From: Bryobacterales bacterium
GTDB taxonomy: Bacteria > Acidobacteriota > Terriglobia > Bryobacterales > Bryobacteraceae
Assembly (NCBI GenBank): GCA_016716385.1
Contig: JADJWL010000026.1
Coordinates: forward strand, 124,001 to 188,000
Direction of reading: 5' to 3'
DNA: 64,000 nucleotides
A program made the position numbers and the translations under genes. Under the pieces are notes generated by a model, which worked only from the letters and a program-made list of their open reading frames with translations, searched no databases and was not told the DNA's origin. Below are positions 17,138-24,951 of this stretch, one piece after another (the first letter of the stretch is position 1; each line of letters opens with the position of its first letter).

Positions 17138-18466
17138 TCAGCAGGGAGCGGAGGGTCCCTGCCGGCGGCGGCCCGGGAGCACTGGGCCGAGGACACTCCT
17201 AGTTTGTACTAGTACCGGTAGTACTGTCAAGAGAAAAAACACGGAGACCGGCGCATAGAGGAACCACCTGATCGGCGTCGAGCCATTCCACTCACCTGCG
17301 GCGTGCCAGCCGATGACGGCGGCGTGTCCCAGCGGCGCGAGGCAGATCCAAAGCAGGATCCAGGGAACCGGCAGAACGGTGAGGAACGGCAGCATCCAGA
17401 TGAGGTACCACGGGTGGCAGTTGGCCGAAACCAGCAGCAGCACGGCCAGGACGGTCAGGGCGCCACGCTCGATCGGCCAGCGCTTCCAAAGCGCGACAGC
17501 CAGAGCCGCTCCCGCGCCGGCGAAGGCCAGCTTCTTGGCCAGGTAGAGATCCCCGCCCGCGATCCAGAGCAGCGCTCCGAACAGGCTGTCGTTGTTCCGC
17601 CACCCCCCGACGAAGCCTGTCGTGAATCGCAGGTTCTCCCATACCGTGCTCCAGGCGATGTCCCGGAAAGGCATGAGCAACAAGAGGACCGGCAGTGCCC
17701 CCGCAATCAGCCCCCGCCACGTCTTCCGGGTGACGAACAGCGGCGCCACCGCCAGCGGCCAGAGCTTGGTCGCAATCGCGGCCCCGAGGCCAAGTCCGAT
17801 CCCGGAGGCACGGACTGAGACCAGCGCCAGCACCAGAAAGAACAAGGCCAAAGCGTCGTTGTGGCCGTTCCCCCAGAACTCGAGGACGGGCAGCGGGCAC
17901 CAGGCATAGACCGCGACCTGGGCGTCCGGCAACCCGCGCTGCCGGACCAGAACCAGCAGAAGCCCGATCGTAGCGAGGTCGAACACCGCGGCCGGCAGTT
18001 TCATCCAGAACGCCTGCCGGAAGGGATCGTCCGTCCATACCGCTGCCATGCCGTACATGCCGCGCTGTACGAGCTGCTGGAGCGGACCGTAGACCGCCCG
18101 GAAGTCGTGGCCGGGAATCCGTTGCCACGCCGCGTCGCGCAGGTGGCTCCACTCGGGATCGGCCGGGCGGGATCCGTACGGATTGCCGCCTTCCGCCTGA
18201 ACCTGCCCTTCCCAGCGGTAGCGGAAGACGTCATCGGACAGGGCCGGGAACAGGGGCCAGGCCGTGATCCGGAACAGCAGGGCCGCACCGAGCATGACCC
18301 GCGCCCCGCTTCCACGGCGGACGCCAAGATAGACCGCGCACGCGTAGAGCGCCCCGGCGGCCAGAGTCAGGAGGATGGTTTCCACCGCGCGTCCGCGCAG
18401 ATCCCCCCAGAACACCAGCCGGAGCAGGATCGCCTCGTACAGAGCGGCCAGAATCCACCAGGGCAT
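17138..18466 (-). CDS. Polytopic GT-C type glycosyltransferase (DUF2029/GT87-like)
   Basis: This 442-residue protein has about 10-12 predicted membrane helices. The conserved acidic loop LSDDVFRYRWEGQVQAEGGNPY (around residues 75-97) is typical of GT-C mannosyltransferases that use polyprenyl-phosphate sugars, with catalytic Asp residues facing the periplasm. Later segments WGNGHNDALALFFL, ATKLWPLAVAPLF and HPWYLIWMLPF agree with DUF2029/GT87-like enzymes. It probably adds a sugar to a lipid-linked or surface glycan. The gene is divergent from the GT2 gene, with only 66 bases between the starts. The exact donor and acceptor cannot be read. Confidence 0.75.
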   Translation of the reverse strand: MPWWILAALYEAILLRLVFWGDLRGRAVETILLTLAAGALYACAVYLGVRRGSGARVMLGAALLFRITAWPLFPALSDDVFRYRWEGQVQAEGGNPYGSRPADPEWSHLRDAAWQRIPGHDFRAVYGPLQQLVQRGMYGMAAVWTDDPFRQAFWMKLPAAVFDLATIGLLLVLVRQRGLPDAQVAVYAWCPLPVLEFWGNGHNDALALFFLVLALVSVRASGIGLGLGAAIATKLWPLAVAPLFVTRKTWRGLIAGALPVLLLLMPFRDIAWSTVWENLRFTTGFVGGWRNNDSLFGALLWIAGGDLYLAKKLAFAGAGAALAVALWKRWPIERGALTVLAVLLLVSANCHPWYLIWMLPFLTVLPVPWILLWICLAPLGHAAVIGWHAAGEWNGSTPIRWFLYAPVSVFFLLTVLPVLVQTRSVLGPVLPGRRRQGPSAPC

Positions 18467-18532
18467 GCGTTGAGGGTTCTATCGTAGCAACCCGCGACGC
18501 TTGTACACTGGTAGCTGGGCGCCTGCCAACAT

Positions 18533-20146
18533 ATGCCGACTGGCCACCTATTCCTCGCCCAGCTTGAGCAGGAGACCGCCGTGTCCCGGCTGGTCGACGC
18601 TTTCCTCGATCCCACGTTCGCGGGCATCCATCAACTCACGTGGTTCGACTGGCTGATTCTCGTCCCGTACTTCGGGGCCCTGGCCATCCTGTCGGTGTAC
18701 GGGCTGCACCGCTACGAGATGATCCGGACCTACTTCAAGAACCGCTCCCGCACCGCCACCGATGCCCCCCGGCGGTTCCAGGACTTGCCCCGGGTCACGA
18801 TTCAGCTCCCCATCTATAACGAGCGCTACGTTGTCGAGCGGCTGATCGAAGAAACAGTCAAGATCGAGTATCCGCGCCACCTGCTGCAGATCCAGGTGCT
18901 CGATGATTCCACCGACGACACCCATCCGTTCGCCGAGGCGCTCGTCGAACGGTATCAGGCCCTGGGCTATCCGATCGAGTACCGGCACCGCGCCGACCGC
19001 GCCGGATTCAAGGCCGGCGCGCTCCAGGCCGGTCTGGACACGGCCACTGGCGAGTTCGTCGCCATCTTCGACGCGGACTTCGTGCCGCCGCCGGACTTCC
19101 TCGAACGCACGGTCCACTTCTTCGCCGACCCGTCGGTCGGTGTGGTCCAAACCCGCTGGACGTATCTGAACCGCGACTACAACTTCCTGACCGAAATCGA
19201 GGCACTGTTGCTCGACGGGCACTTCGTTCTGGAGCACGGCGCCCGCTCCACCGCGGGGTTCTTCTTCAACTTCAACGGCACCGCGGGGATCCTGCGCCGC
19301 GCCATGATCGACGATGCTGGCGGCTGGCAGCATGACACGCTTACGGAAGATTCCGACCTGAGCTATCGCGCCCAACTGAAGGGATGGCGGTTCGTCTACG
19401 TGCCCGGTGTCGAATGCCCGTCGGAACTGCCGGTTGAAATGTACGGGTTCCAGGTCCAGCAGTCGCGCTGGGCCAAGGGGTTGACGCAGTGCGCGAAGAA
19501 GCTGCTGCCCGGCATTCTGAAAGCGGACCTGCCGGTACGGGTGAAGTACGAAGCCGTCATGCACCTCACGCCGAACATCTCCTATCCGCTGATGGTGATC
19601 GTCTCGGCGCTCCTGCTGCCCGTCATGATCGTGCGCTTCTACATGGGTCCGTTCCAGATGCTGTTTCTGGATCTGCCGCTCATCGTGGCGTCGTTCTGGT
19701 CGATCTCGGCGTTCTACCTCTGCGCGTACCGGGAACTGTATCCGAAGACGTGGAAGCGGGGCATCCTGCTGCTGCCGATGCTGATGGCCGTCGGCGTTGC
19801 CCTCACCGTGATCAACACCCGGGCGGTGCTGGAGGCTCTGTTCGGTGTTCAGACAAGCTTTGTCCGCACGGCGAAGTATGCGATCGGGTCCGGACAGGCG
19901 CGTCTCTCCACCCGCCGCTACCGCAGCCGCAGCGGATGGCTGCCGTACGTGGAACTGGCCATCGGGACGGGCTTCGTCGCCATGATCGCGTTCGCCGTCG
20001 AAACCCGGAACTTCCTGTCGGTGCCGTTCCTGCTCCTATTCGTCACGGGCTACTACTGGGCGGGTGTTTCGACACTTCTGCAGGAATATCAGGGGAGGCT
20101 GCGCTGGCTGGAGCAGCGCCGTCTGGAGGCGGCATCGCACCCATGA
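18533..20146 (+). CDS. Cellulose-synthase-like family 2 glycosyltransferase
   Basis: This 537-residue processive-type GT2 has an N-terminal membrane helix, then a GT-A domain with DDSTDD (about residue 124), DAD (about 180), TEDSDL (about 271) and QQSRWAKG (about 308), the D,D,D,QxxRW set of beta-glycan synthases. About four C-terminal membrane helices follow. The wording PIYNERYVVERLIEE and FNFNGTAGILRR is closest to CslA/glucomannan-synthase-like bacterial enzymes. It probably makes or extends an exopolysaccharide. No PilZ domain is visible. The ATG at 18533 has no ribosome binding site; a GTG at 18581 lies 6 bases after AGGAG and may be the true start. Confidence 0.88.
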   Translation: MPTGHLFLAQLEQETAVSRLVDAFLDPTFAGIHQLTWFDWLILVPYFGALAILSVYGLHRYEMIRTYFKNRSRTATDAPRRFQDLPRVTIQLPIYNERYVVERLIEETVKIEYPRHLLQIQVLDDSTDDTHPFAEALVERYQALGYPIEYRHRADRAGFKAGALQAGLDTATGEFVAIFDADFVPPPDFLERTVHFFADPSVGVVQTRWTYLNRDYNFLTEIEALLLDGHFVLEHGARSTAGFFFNFNGTAGILRRAMIDDAGGWQHDTLTEDSDLSYRAQLKGWRFVYVPGVECPSELPVEMYGFQVQQSRWAKGLTQCAKKLLPGILKADLPVRVKYEAVMHLTPNISYPLMVIVSALLLPVMIVRFYMGPFQMLFLDLPLIVASFWSISAFYLCAYRELYPKTWKRGILLLPMLMAVGVALTVINTRAVLEALFGVQTSFVRTAKYAIGSGQARLSTRRYRSRSGWLPYVELAIGTGFVAMIAFAVETRNFLSVPFLLLFVTGYYWAGVSTLLQEYQGRLRWLEQRRLEAASHP

Positions 20147-20287
20147 CTGCTCCCCCGATGGCAGGATGCGTACTGGGCTTCAGAATCTTCCACTTTCGGG
20201 TGATTCCCTTCGCCATTTAAGGTCAACCGGGGTTAGCCTCACTTGTCCGGCGGATGATACCATCAAACGCTCGGGTAGGTGTCGCAT

Positions 20288-21496
20288 ATGGAACTCCAGT
20301 ACACGAAACTTCAACAGGAAACCGCGGATCTGCAGCAAACATTCGAGTTGCTGGCAGCCGAATTGGCGGGCGCCGCACGGCAGATCGTCAACCCTGGCAT
20401 GTGTCCGCCGGAGTCGCTGGCCGGCCGGATCAGCGAGGCACGGCAACAGTTCGAGGCTGTGCGCGCCGAAGTCCACGGTCTCGCCGAAGGCATGATGGTG
20501 CAGCCACTGCCGGCCCTTGACGAACTGGCCGACCTCGGATCGCTGCAGCGCCTGCTCGAATCGGCGGCGGCAGCGGAGAACAACCGGCGTGGTGCGACGG
20601 AAGAACAGACGGCCGCCCTGGCGGTGTTGGCGCGAATCCTCACCATTGCCCACCGCGAAAAGAAAGAATTCGCTCCGCTGGCGGAATGCCACGCGGCGAC
20701 CGGGGAGCTGCGCGACGCCATTGCCGGAACGGCGTGGCCGGAACGCCATCCCGATGCGGCTGCCCTGGTTGCGGGGACCCACCCTCTCAATTCCCTGCTC
20801 ACCCTGCTCGATCAGGCGGACGATCTGGACGAGGAGCAGTGGGTTGCGCAGGAGGACGCCGTAGCGGCGCTCTTTGGGCGGACGCTGGTGGTGGCGGCCT
20901 CGCGCGGCAAACTCGAATTCTCCGCCGGCGCCGCGCCGGTGGCCGAAGCAGAAGAACCCGCGGTTCCGGAGCCGGCTGTCGCCGAGGTTGCACCCGTACC
21001 GGCCGCCGCGGCGGAGTCCGAACCGGTAGAGGAAGTCCCCGCTCCGGAAGCTGCTGCCGTCGAACAAGAGCCCGAGCCCGTTGCCGCCGTCGAGCCCGAG
21101 CCCGTCGCCACGGCGGAGCCTGAACCGGAGCCCACGGCTGAACCTGAGCCGGTGGCTGTCGCTACCGAGCCGGAACCCGAACGCGCTCACGAGGCGGATC
21201 TCGTGGCGTTTGCCGAGGCCGTCGCCGCGGAGGCCGAGCCAATCCCTGTGGCAGCCGCGCAGTCGCTGCCTGAGCCTGCCGCCGAAGCGCCGGAACCGCT
21301 CGTCATCTCCATGGCGGATGCCGCACCCGAGCAGCCGCCGGCCCGTGTCGCCGAGGCGGCTGCCAGCGCCGAGTTGCCCGCCTTCCCGGATATGCGGATC
21401 GGACCCGCTCCCGCTGAGGGAGACGATTCGCGTCGGACCAGCCCGACCGACCCGCAGCGGCCGCAACGCTGGGGATTCTGGCGCGGCAGCCGCTAG
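20288..21496 (+). CDS. Unknown protein: helical N-terminal half, Pro/Glu/Ala-rich C-terminal half
   Basis: This 402-residue protein belongs to no family I recognise. Residues 1-200 are predicted helical and acidic (MELQYTKLQQETADLQQTFE...). Residues from about 210 to 350 are a low-complexity stretch of PEPVA/EPEP units, and the end carries a basic tail GFWRGSR. The ATG at 20288 follows GGTAGGTG at a normal distance. An antisense frame of similar length (20180-21514) is a shadow: it reads as Gly/Arg runs. Pro-Glu stretches often act as stiff spacers between membrane and periplasm, but no membrane helix is seen, so the location is uncertain. Confidence 0.65.
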   Translation: MELQYTKLQQETADLQQTFELLAAELAGAARQIVNPGMCPPESLAGRISEARQQFEAVRAEVHGLAEGMMVQPLPALDELADLGSLQRLLESAAAAENNRRGATEEQTAALAVLARILTIAHREKKEFAPLAECHAATGELRDAIAGTAWPERHPDAAALVAGTHPLNSLLTLLDQADDLDEEQWVAQEDAVAALFGRTLVVAASRGKLEFSAGAAPVAEAEEPAVPEPAVAEVAPVPAAAAESEPVEEVPAPEAAAVEQEPEPVAAVEPEPVATAEPEPEPTAEPEPVAVATEPEPERAHEADLVAFAEAVAAEAEPIPVAAAQSLPEPAAEAPEPLVISMADAAPEQPPARVAEAAASAELPAFPDMRIGPAPAEGDDSRRTSPTDPQRPQRWGFWRGSR

Positions 21497-21540
21497 GGGC
21501 GGACGCACCCTCATCCACCCCGGCTTGCTAGCCTGGAAGG

Positions 21541-22500
21541 ATGTGGCAATTTCCAGCGATACCTGAACTCCAGGATCTGCCGCCCTTTGTTGCGCAACTC
21601 GTCCGCATCGGGCTCATCTTCCTGTTCGTCAGCATCATCACCAGGGTCCTCGACCGTGTGCTGATCCGCGCGCGCAAGGAAATCGTCCGCCAGTTGCAGG
21701 CACGCGCGACGGGGAACGAGGGCATCGAACTCGAAAAACGCGCCACAACCGTTGGGGGCATCATTCGCAGAACCGCCAAGACTGTGCTGTGGGTGATCGC
21801 GATCATCATGATGCTGAACGAGGTCGGGTTCAACATCGCGCCGATCCTCGCGGGCGCCGGTGTCGTTGGTCTGGCCGTCGGCTTCGGCGCGCAGAATCTC
21901 GTCCGTGATGTGATCACCGGTCTGTTCATGCTCATCGAGAATCAGATCCGCGTGAACGACGTGGTTGTGATCGAGGGGCAGGGTGGTCTGGTCGAAGAGA
22001 TCAACCTGCGCACGACGGTCTTGCGCAGCCTGGACGGCGCCGTGCACATCTTTCCCAACGGCACGATCCAGCGCGTGACGAACCTGACGCGCGAGTTCTC
22101 GTTCTACGTTTTCGACATCGGGGTGGCTTACAAGGAAGACACTGACCGGGTGGTCGAAGTGCTAAAAGAGGTCTCCGACGATATTCTCAAGGATCCGCAA
22201 TACGCTCCGCTGATCATCGAGCCCCTGGAAGTGATGGGAGTGGACAAGTTCGCCGATTCGGCGGTCGTTGTGAAGGCGCGGATCAAGACCCTGCCCATTA
22301 AGCAGTGGACGGTTGGCCGCGAGATGAACCGCCGGATCAAGAAGAAGTTCGACGAAGCCGGTATCGAGATCCCGTTCCCGCACATGAGCGTGTACTTCGG
22401 CGAAGCGAGCAAGCCATTCCGCCTCGACACGAACGGCGCCTCGCGCGAAGAGATCCGTTCGATCGTGAAGGAAGTGCTCGCCGAGGCCGGCTCGCGCTAG
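21541..22500 (+). CDS. mscS: Small-conductance mechanosensitive channel (MscS family)
   Basis: This 319-residue protein has three membrane segments and the MscS pore helix GAGVVGLAVGFGAQNLVRDVITGLFMLIE, then the beta domain QIRVNDVVVIEGQGGLVEEINLRTTVLRSLDG and FPNGTIQ, and an alpha/beta C-terminal cage ending EIPFPHMSVYFG. It opens under membrane tension to protect from osmotic downshock. The ATG follows GGAAGG with no spacer. A TAGCCT hexamer lies 6 bases before the ATG, so a leaderless start is possible. The stop overlaps the convergent thrC stop by 4 bases. Confidence 0.93.
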   Translation: MWQFPAIPELQDLPPFVAQLVRIGLIFLFVSIITRVLDRVLIRARKEIVRQLQARATGNEGIELEKRATTVGGIIRRTAKTVLWVIAIIMMLNEVGFNIAPILAGAGVVGLAVGFGAQNLVRDVITGLFMLIENQIRVNDVVVIEGQGGLVEEINLRTTVLRSLDGAVHIFPNGTIQRVTNLTREFSFYVFDIGVAYKEDTDRVVEVLKEVSDDILKDPQYAPLIIEPLEVMGVDKFADSAVVVKARIKTLPIKQWTVGREMNRRIKKKFDEAGIEIPFPHMSVYFGEASKPFRLDTNGASREEIRSIVKEVLAEAGSR

Positions 22501-23801
22501 CCTTCGAGCAGCGCCGCGATGCGGCCGGCGTCGTTCGGGACCACGGTGGGTTGATTGCCGAAAGTGGCCTCGATCCGCCGGCCGTCCGGCCCGTCCAACT
22601 GGCCGGTATGGTAGCGGTAAATGTAGTCGGGATCCTTGAGGACGTTTCCGGTCAGCACGGCGACGACATCGGCATCGGCGCGCATCACGCCCGCCGCGCG
22701 CAGCTTCCGGATGCCGGCCAGCGTCGCCGCCGAAGCGGGCTCGCAACCGACGCCGGAGGCCCCGATCACGGCCTTGGCGTCGGCGATTTCCTGCTCGCTC
22801 ACCTTTTCCACGACGCCCCCGGACGCCTCCACCTCGTGCAGCGCCTTGGGCCAGGACACCGGGTCTCCGATCTTAATCGCTGTCGCCAAGGTCTCGGGGT
22901 GGGTCACCGGGTCGAGCTCCTGCATCCCGGGTGTGTGCGTGAGGGTGAAAAACGGCGCCGATCCCTCGGCCTGGATGACGGCGAGCTTCGGCATCTTCCG
23001 GATCAAGCCCATGGCGTGCAACTCCCGCAGCCCTTTGCCGAAGGCCGAGGTATTGCCGAGATTGCCTCCCGGCAGCACGACCCAGTCGGGCGGGTTCCAG
23101 TCGCGCTGATCGAGCATCTCCGCCATGATGGTCTTTTGCCCTTCGATCCGGAACGGGTTGATGGAGTTCAGCAGGTAGATGCCGAGGCGGTCCGCCAGAG
23201 TGCGCACGAGCGCCAGGATCTGGTCGAAGTTAGCCTCCACCTGGAAGGTCCGCGCGCCGTACTCGAGCGCCTGGGCAAGTTTCCCGTAGGCGATGTTGCC
23301 GTGGGGGATGAAGATGATGGGCTCCAGACCCGCCGCGCTCGCGTACGCCGCCATGGAGGCCGACGTATTGCCGGTGGACACACAGGCCACCCGGCGCATC
23401 CCGAGGCGCACGGCCTGGGACGCTCCGCACGTCATGCCATTGTCCTTGAACGAGCCGGTCGGGTTGAACCCCTGGTGCTTGAAGACGATCGCGTCCAGGC
23501 CCGCGTACCGGGCGGCGCGGGGCGCCGGGAGCAGAGGGGTGTTCCCCTCGCGCAGCGTCACGACTTGAGCCGGATCCTCGAGGAACGGGATGAATTCCCG
23601 GTAGCGCCACACGCCGCTCTGGTCGAGAGGCGCGTTGCTCAACCGCCGCTCACGCCACAGTGTCCTGAGCGCGTCCGCGTCCGCCGCCGGCGGATAGGCG
23701 GTCTCCAGCAGACCGCCGCAGCGCGGGCAGTTGTAGATCACTTCCGTGACGGGATACCGCGCGCGGCACCGTTCGGAGAAACACACGAGTTCAGCCGGCA
23801 T
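22497..23801 (-). CDS. thrC: Threonine synthase
   Basis: This PLP-dependent enzyme (434 residues) converts O-phospho-L-homoserine to L-threonine. The PLP lysine lies in NPTGSFKDNGM. Other fold-type II marks are ACVSTGNTSASMAAYASAAG (phosphate loop) and VVLPGGNLGNTSAFGKG. The N-terminus has a four-Cys zinc-ribbon-like segment (C7, C12, C25, C28: YNCPRCGGLLE), common in the plant/archaeal-type enzyme. The start at 23801 (MPAELVCF) was chosen because the family begins there; the longer frame overlaps the divergent permease gene. No other threonine-pathway gene is near. Confidence 0.92.
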   Translation of the reverse strand: MPAELVCFSERCRARYPVTEVIYNCPRCGGLLETAYPPAADADALRTLWRERRLSNAPLDQSGVWRYREFIPFLEDPAQVVTLREGNTPLLPAPRAARYAGLDAIVFKHQGFNPTGSFKDNGMTCGASQAVRLGMRRVACVSTGNTSASMAAYASAAGLEPIIFIPHGNIAYGKLAQALEYGARTFQVEANFDQILALVRTLADRLGIYLLNSINPFRIEGQKTIMAEMLDQRDWNPPDWVVLPGGNLGNTSAFGKGLRELHAMGLIRKMPKLAVIQAEGSAPFFTLTHTPGMQELDPVTHPETLATAIKIGDPVSWPKALHEVEASGGVVEKVSEQEIADAKAVIGASGVGCEPASAATLAGIRKLRAAGVMRADADVVAVLTGNVLKDPDYIYRYHTGQLDGPDGRRIEATFGNQPTVVPNDAGRIAALLEG

Positions 23802-23859
23802 GAATCTTCCATGGTAGCCTGAGGCAGTGGCGGCCCGGTCCGCGGCCGCCTGTTTGAGC

Positions 23860-24669
23860 ATGCCTCGTCTTCCCGGTACTCTGTTCCTCCGCAACCTCGT
23901 CGAGCGCCGCAGTCTGCTGTTTCAGCTCGTGCGCCGTGACTTCGAGCAGCGCTTCGTCGGTTCCGCCGTCGGCTGGGTCTGGGGGCTGATTCACCCGCTG
24001 GTCCTGTTGCTCTGCTACGCGTTTGTGTTTCAGATCTGCTTCCAGACGCGTCTGCCAGCCAGCGCCATGACACAGAACTATACCCTCTTCCTGTTTGCCG
24101 GCATGCTCCCGTGGCTGCTGTTCAGCGAGACGGTCCAGCGCAGCTCGAACTCCCTGTTGGAACACTCGAACCTGATCACCAAGACCGTCTTTCCGGCCGA
24201 GGTTGTGCCAATCTCGATCTTCCTCTCCTCACTGGTCAATCACGCGCTGGCTCTGGGGCTGATGATCGCGGCGGTGGCGATTGTGCTGAATCAAATCAGC
24301 GTGATGCTGATCCTGTTGCCGCTCTACATCTTCCTGATCGGGATGTTCGCGGTGGGTATCGGATGGATTGCGTCGAGCCTGCAGGTCTATCTGCGGGACA
24401 CCTCCCAGGTCGTCACCGTCATGCTGACTCTCTGGTTCTGGCTGACGCCGATCTTCGTCACCGAGGATCAGGTGCCCGATGACTTCCGCTTTCTCCTCAC
24501 GGCGAATCCGCTGGCCTACATTGTCGGCGCCTACCGGAAGCTGCTGCTTTCCTACAATCCTCCGGGGCTCGACGAAACCCTCCTCATCGCGACTTTCAGT
24601 CTGACCGCGTTTTTCGTCGGGGGGCTGTTCTTCCGCCACTTGAAGCGCGGCTTCGCCGACGTCCTCTGA
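23860..24669 (+). CDS. ABC-2 type permease of a polysaccharide/O-antigen exporter (Wzm-like), orphan
   Basis: This 269-residue membrane protein has six predicted helices and the ABC-2 pattern: LVRRDFEQRFVGSAVGWVWGLIHPL near the start, LFLFAGMLPWLLFSETVQRSSNSLLE, then LRDTSQVVTVMLTLWFWLTPIF and NPLAYIVGAYRKLLL. These match Wzm/TagG-type permeases that export undecaprenyl-linked glycans or teichoic acids. The required ATPase (Wzt) normally follows directly, but here the next gene is a TonB receptor. The partner must be elsewhere, or this is a leftover. The ATG at 23860 (MPRLPGTLFLRN) was preferred to a GTG at 23827. Confidence 0.85.
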   Translation: MPRLPGTLFLRNLVERRSLLFQLVRRDFEQRFVGSAVGWVWGLIHPLVLLLCYAFVFQICFQTRLPASAMTQNYTLFLFAGMLPWLLFSETVQRSSNSLLEHSNLITKTVFPAEVVPISIFLSSLVNHALALGLMIAAVAIVLNQISVMLILLPLYIFLIGMFAVGIGWIASSLQVYLRDTSQVVTVMLTLWFWLTPIFVTEDQVPDDFRFLLTANPLAYIVGAYRKLLLSYNPPGLDETLLIATFSLTAFFVGGLFFRHLKRGFADVL

Positions 24670-24720
24670 GGCGCTTCAGCAGCCTTTAGTTGCAACTCAT
24701 AGGCGAAGTTTCGCGCCTCA
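24667..24720 (+). terminator. Inverted repeat after the ABC permease gene
   Basis: TGAGGCGC (24667-24674, including the permease stop) is perfectly complementary to GCGCCTCA (24713-24720). The 38-base loop contains a 10-bp palindrome, AGTTGCAACT (24688-24697). A partial second copy (TTGCAACT) appears about 60 bases further on. It could be a weak terminator or a protein-binding site before the TonB receptor operon. No T-run follows. Confidence 0.35.
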
Positions 24721-24951
24721 GCCAGCAGAGCCACATTTTGTTCGCAAGTTACTTGCAACTGAAGCCCTGTCCGTTGCATACTGGATCGAAACAGTCCGAT
24801 TTAGGCGGCAGCCTGGGCCGGACAAGACAACAGTGGGCCCGCCGGAACACTTTTGGCGAAGCACCGGCGAGCCCAGATCGACAACCGGAACGGCTGACGA
24901 CTGCCTTCATTGTACAGTTGCGGCCGTTCCCTCAAGAGGAGAAGCGACTGT

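Noticed and set aside
17206..17224. GTACTA...TAGTAC inverted repeat
   Set aside because: It falls within the coding region of the GT-C transferase and has no promoter context, so it is probably fortuitous.
20180..21514. Antisense open frame of 444 codons opposite the Pro/Glu-rich protein
   Set aside because: Its content is Gly/Arg low complexity mirroring the PEPVA repeats; the plus strand has a ribosome binding site and a helical N-terminal domain.
24670..24951. Cobalamin or other riboswitch before the TonB receptor
   Set aside because: A stretch with GCCCAGATCGACAACCGG loosely recalls a B12 box, but the conserved core and kissing-loop parts could not be found.
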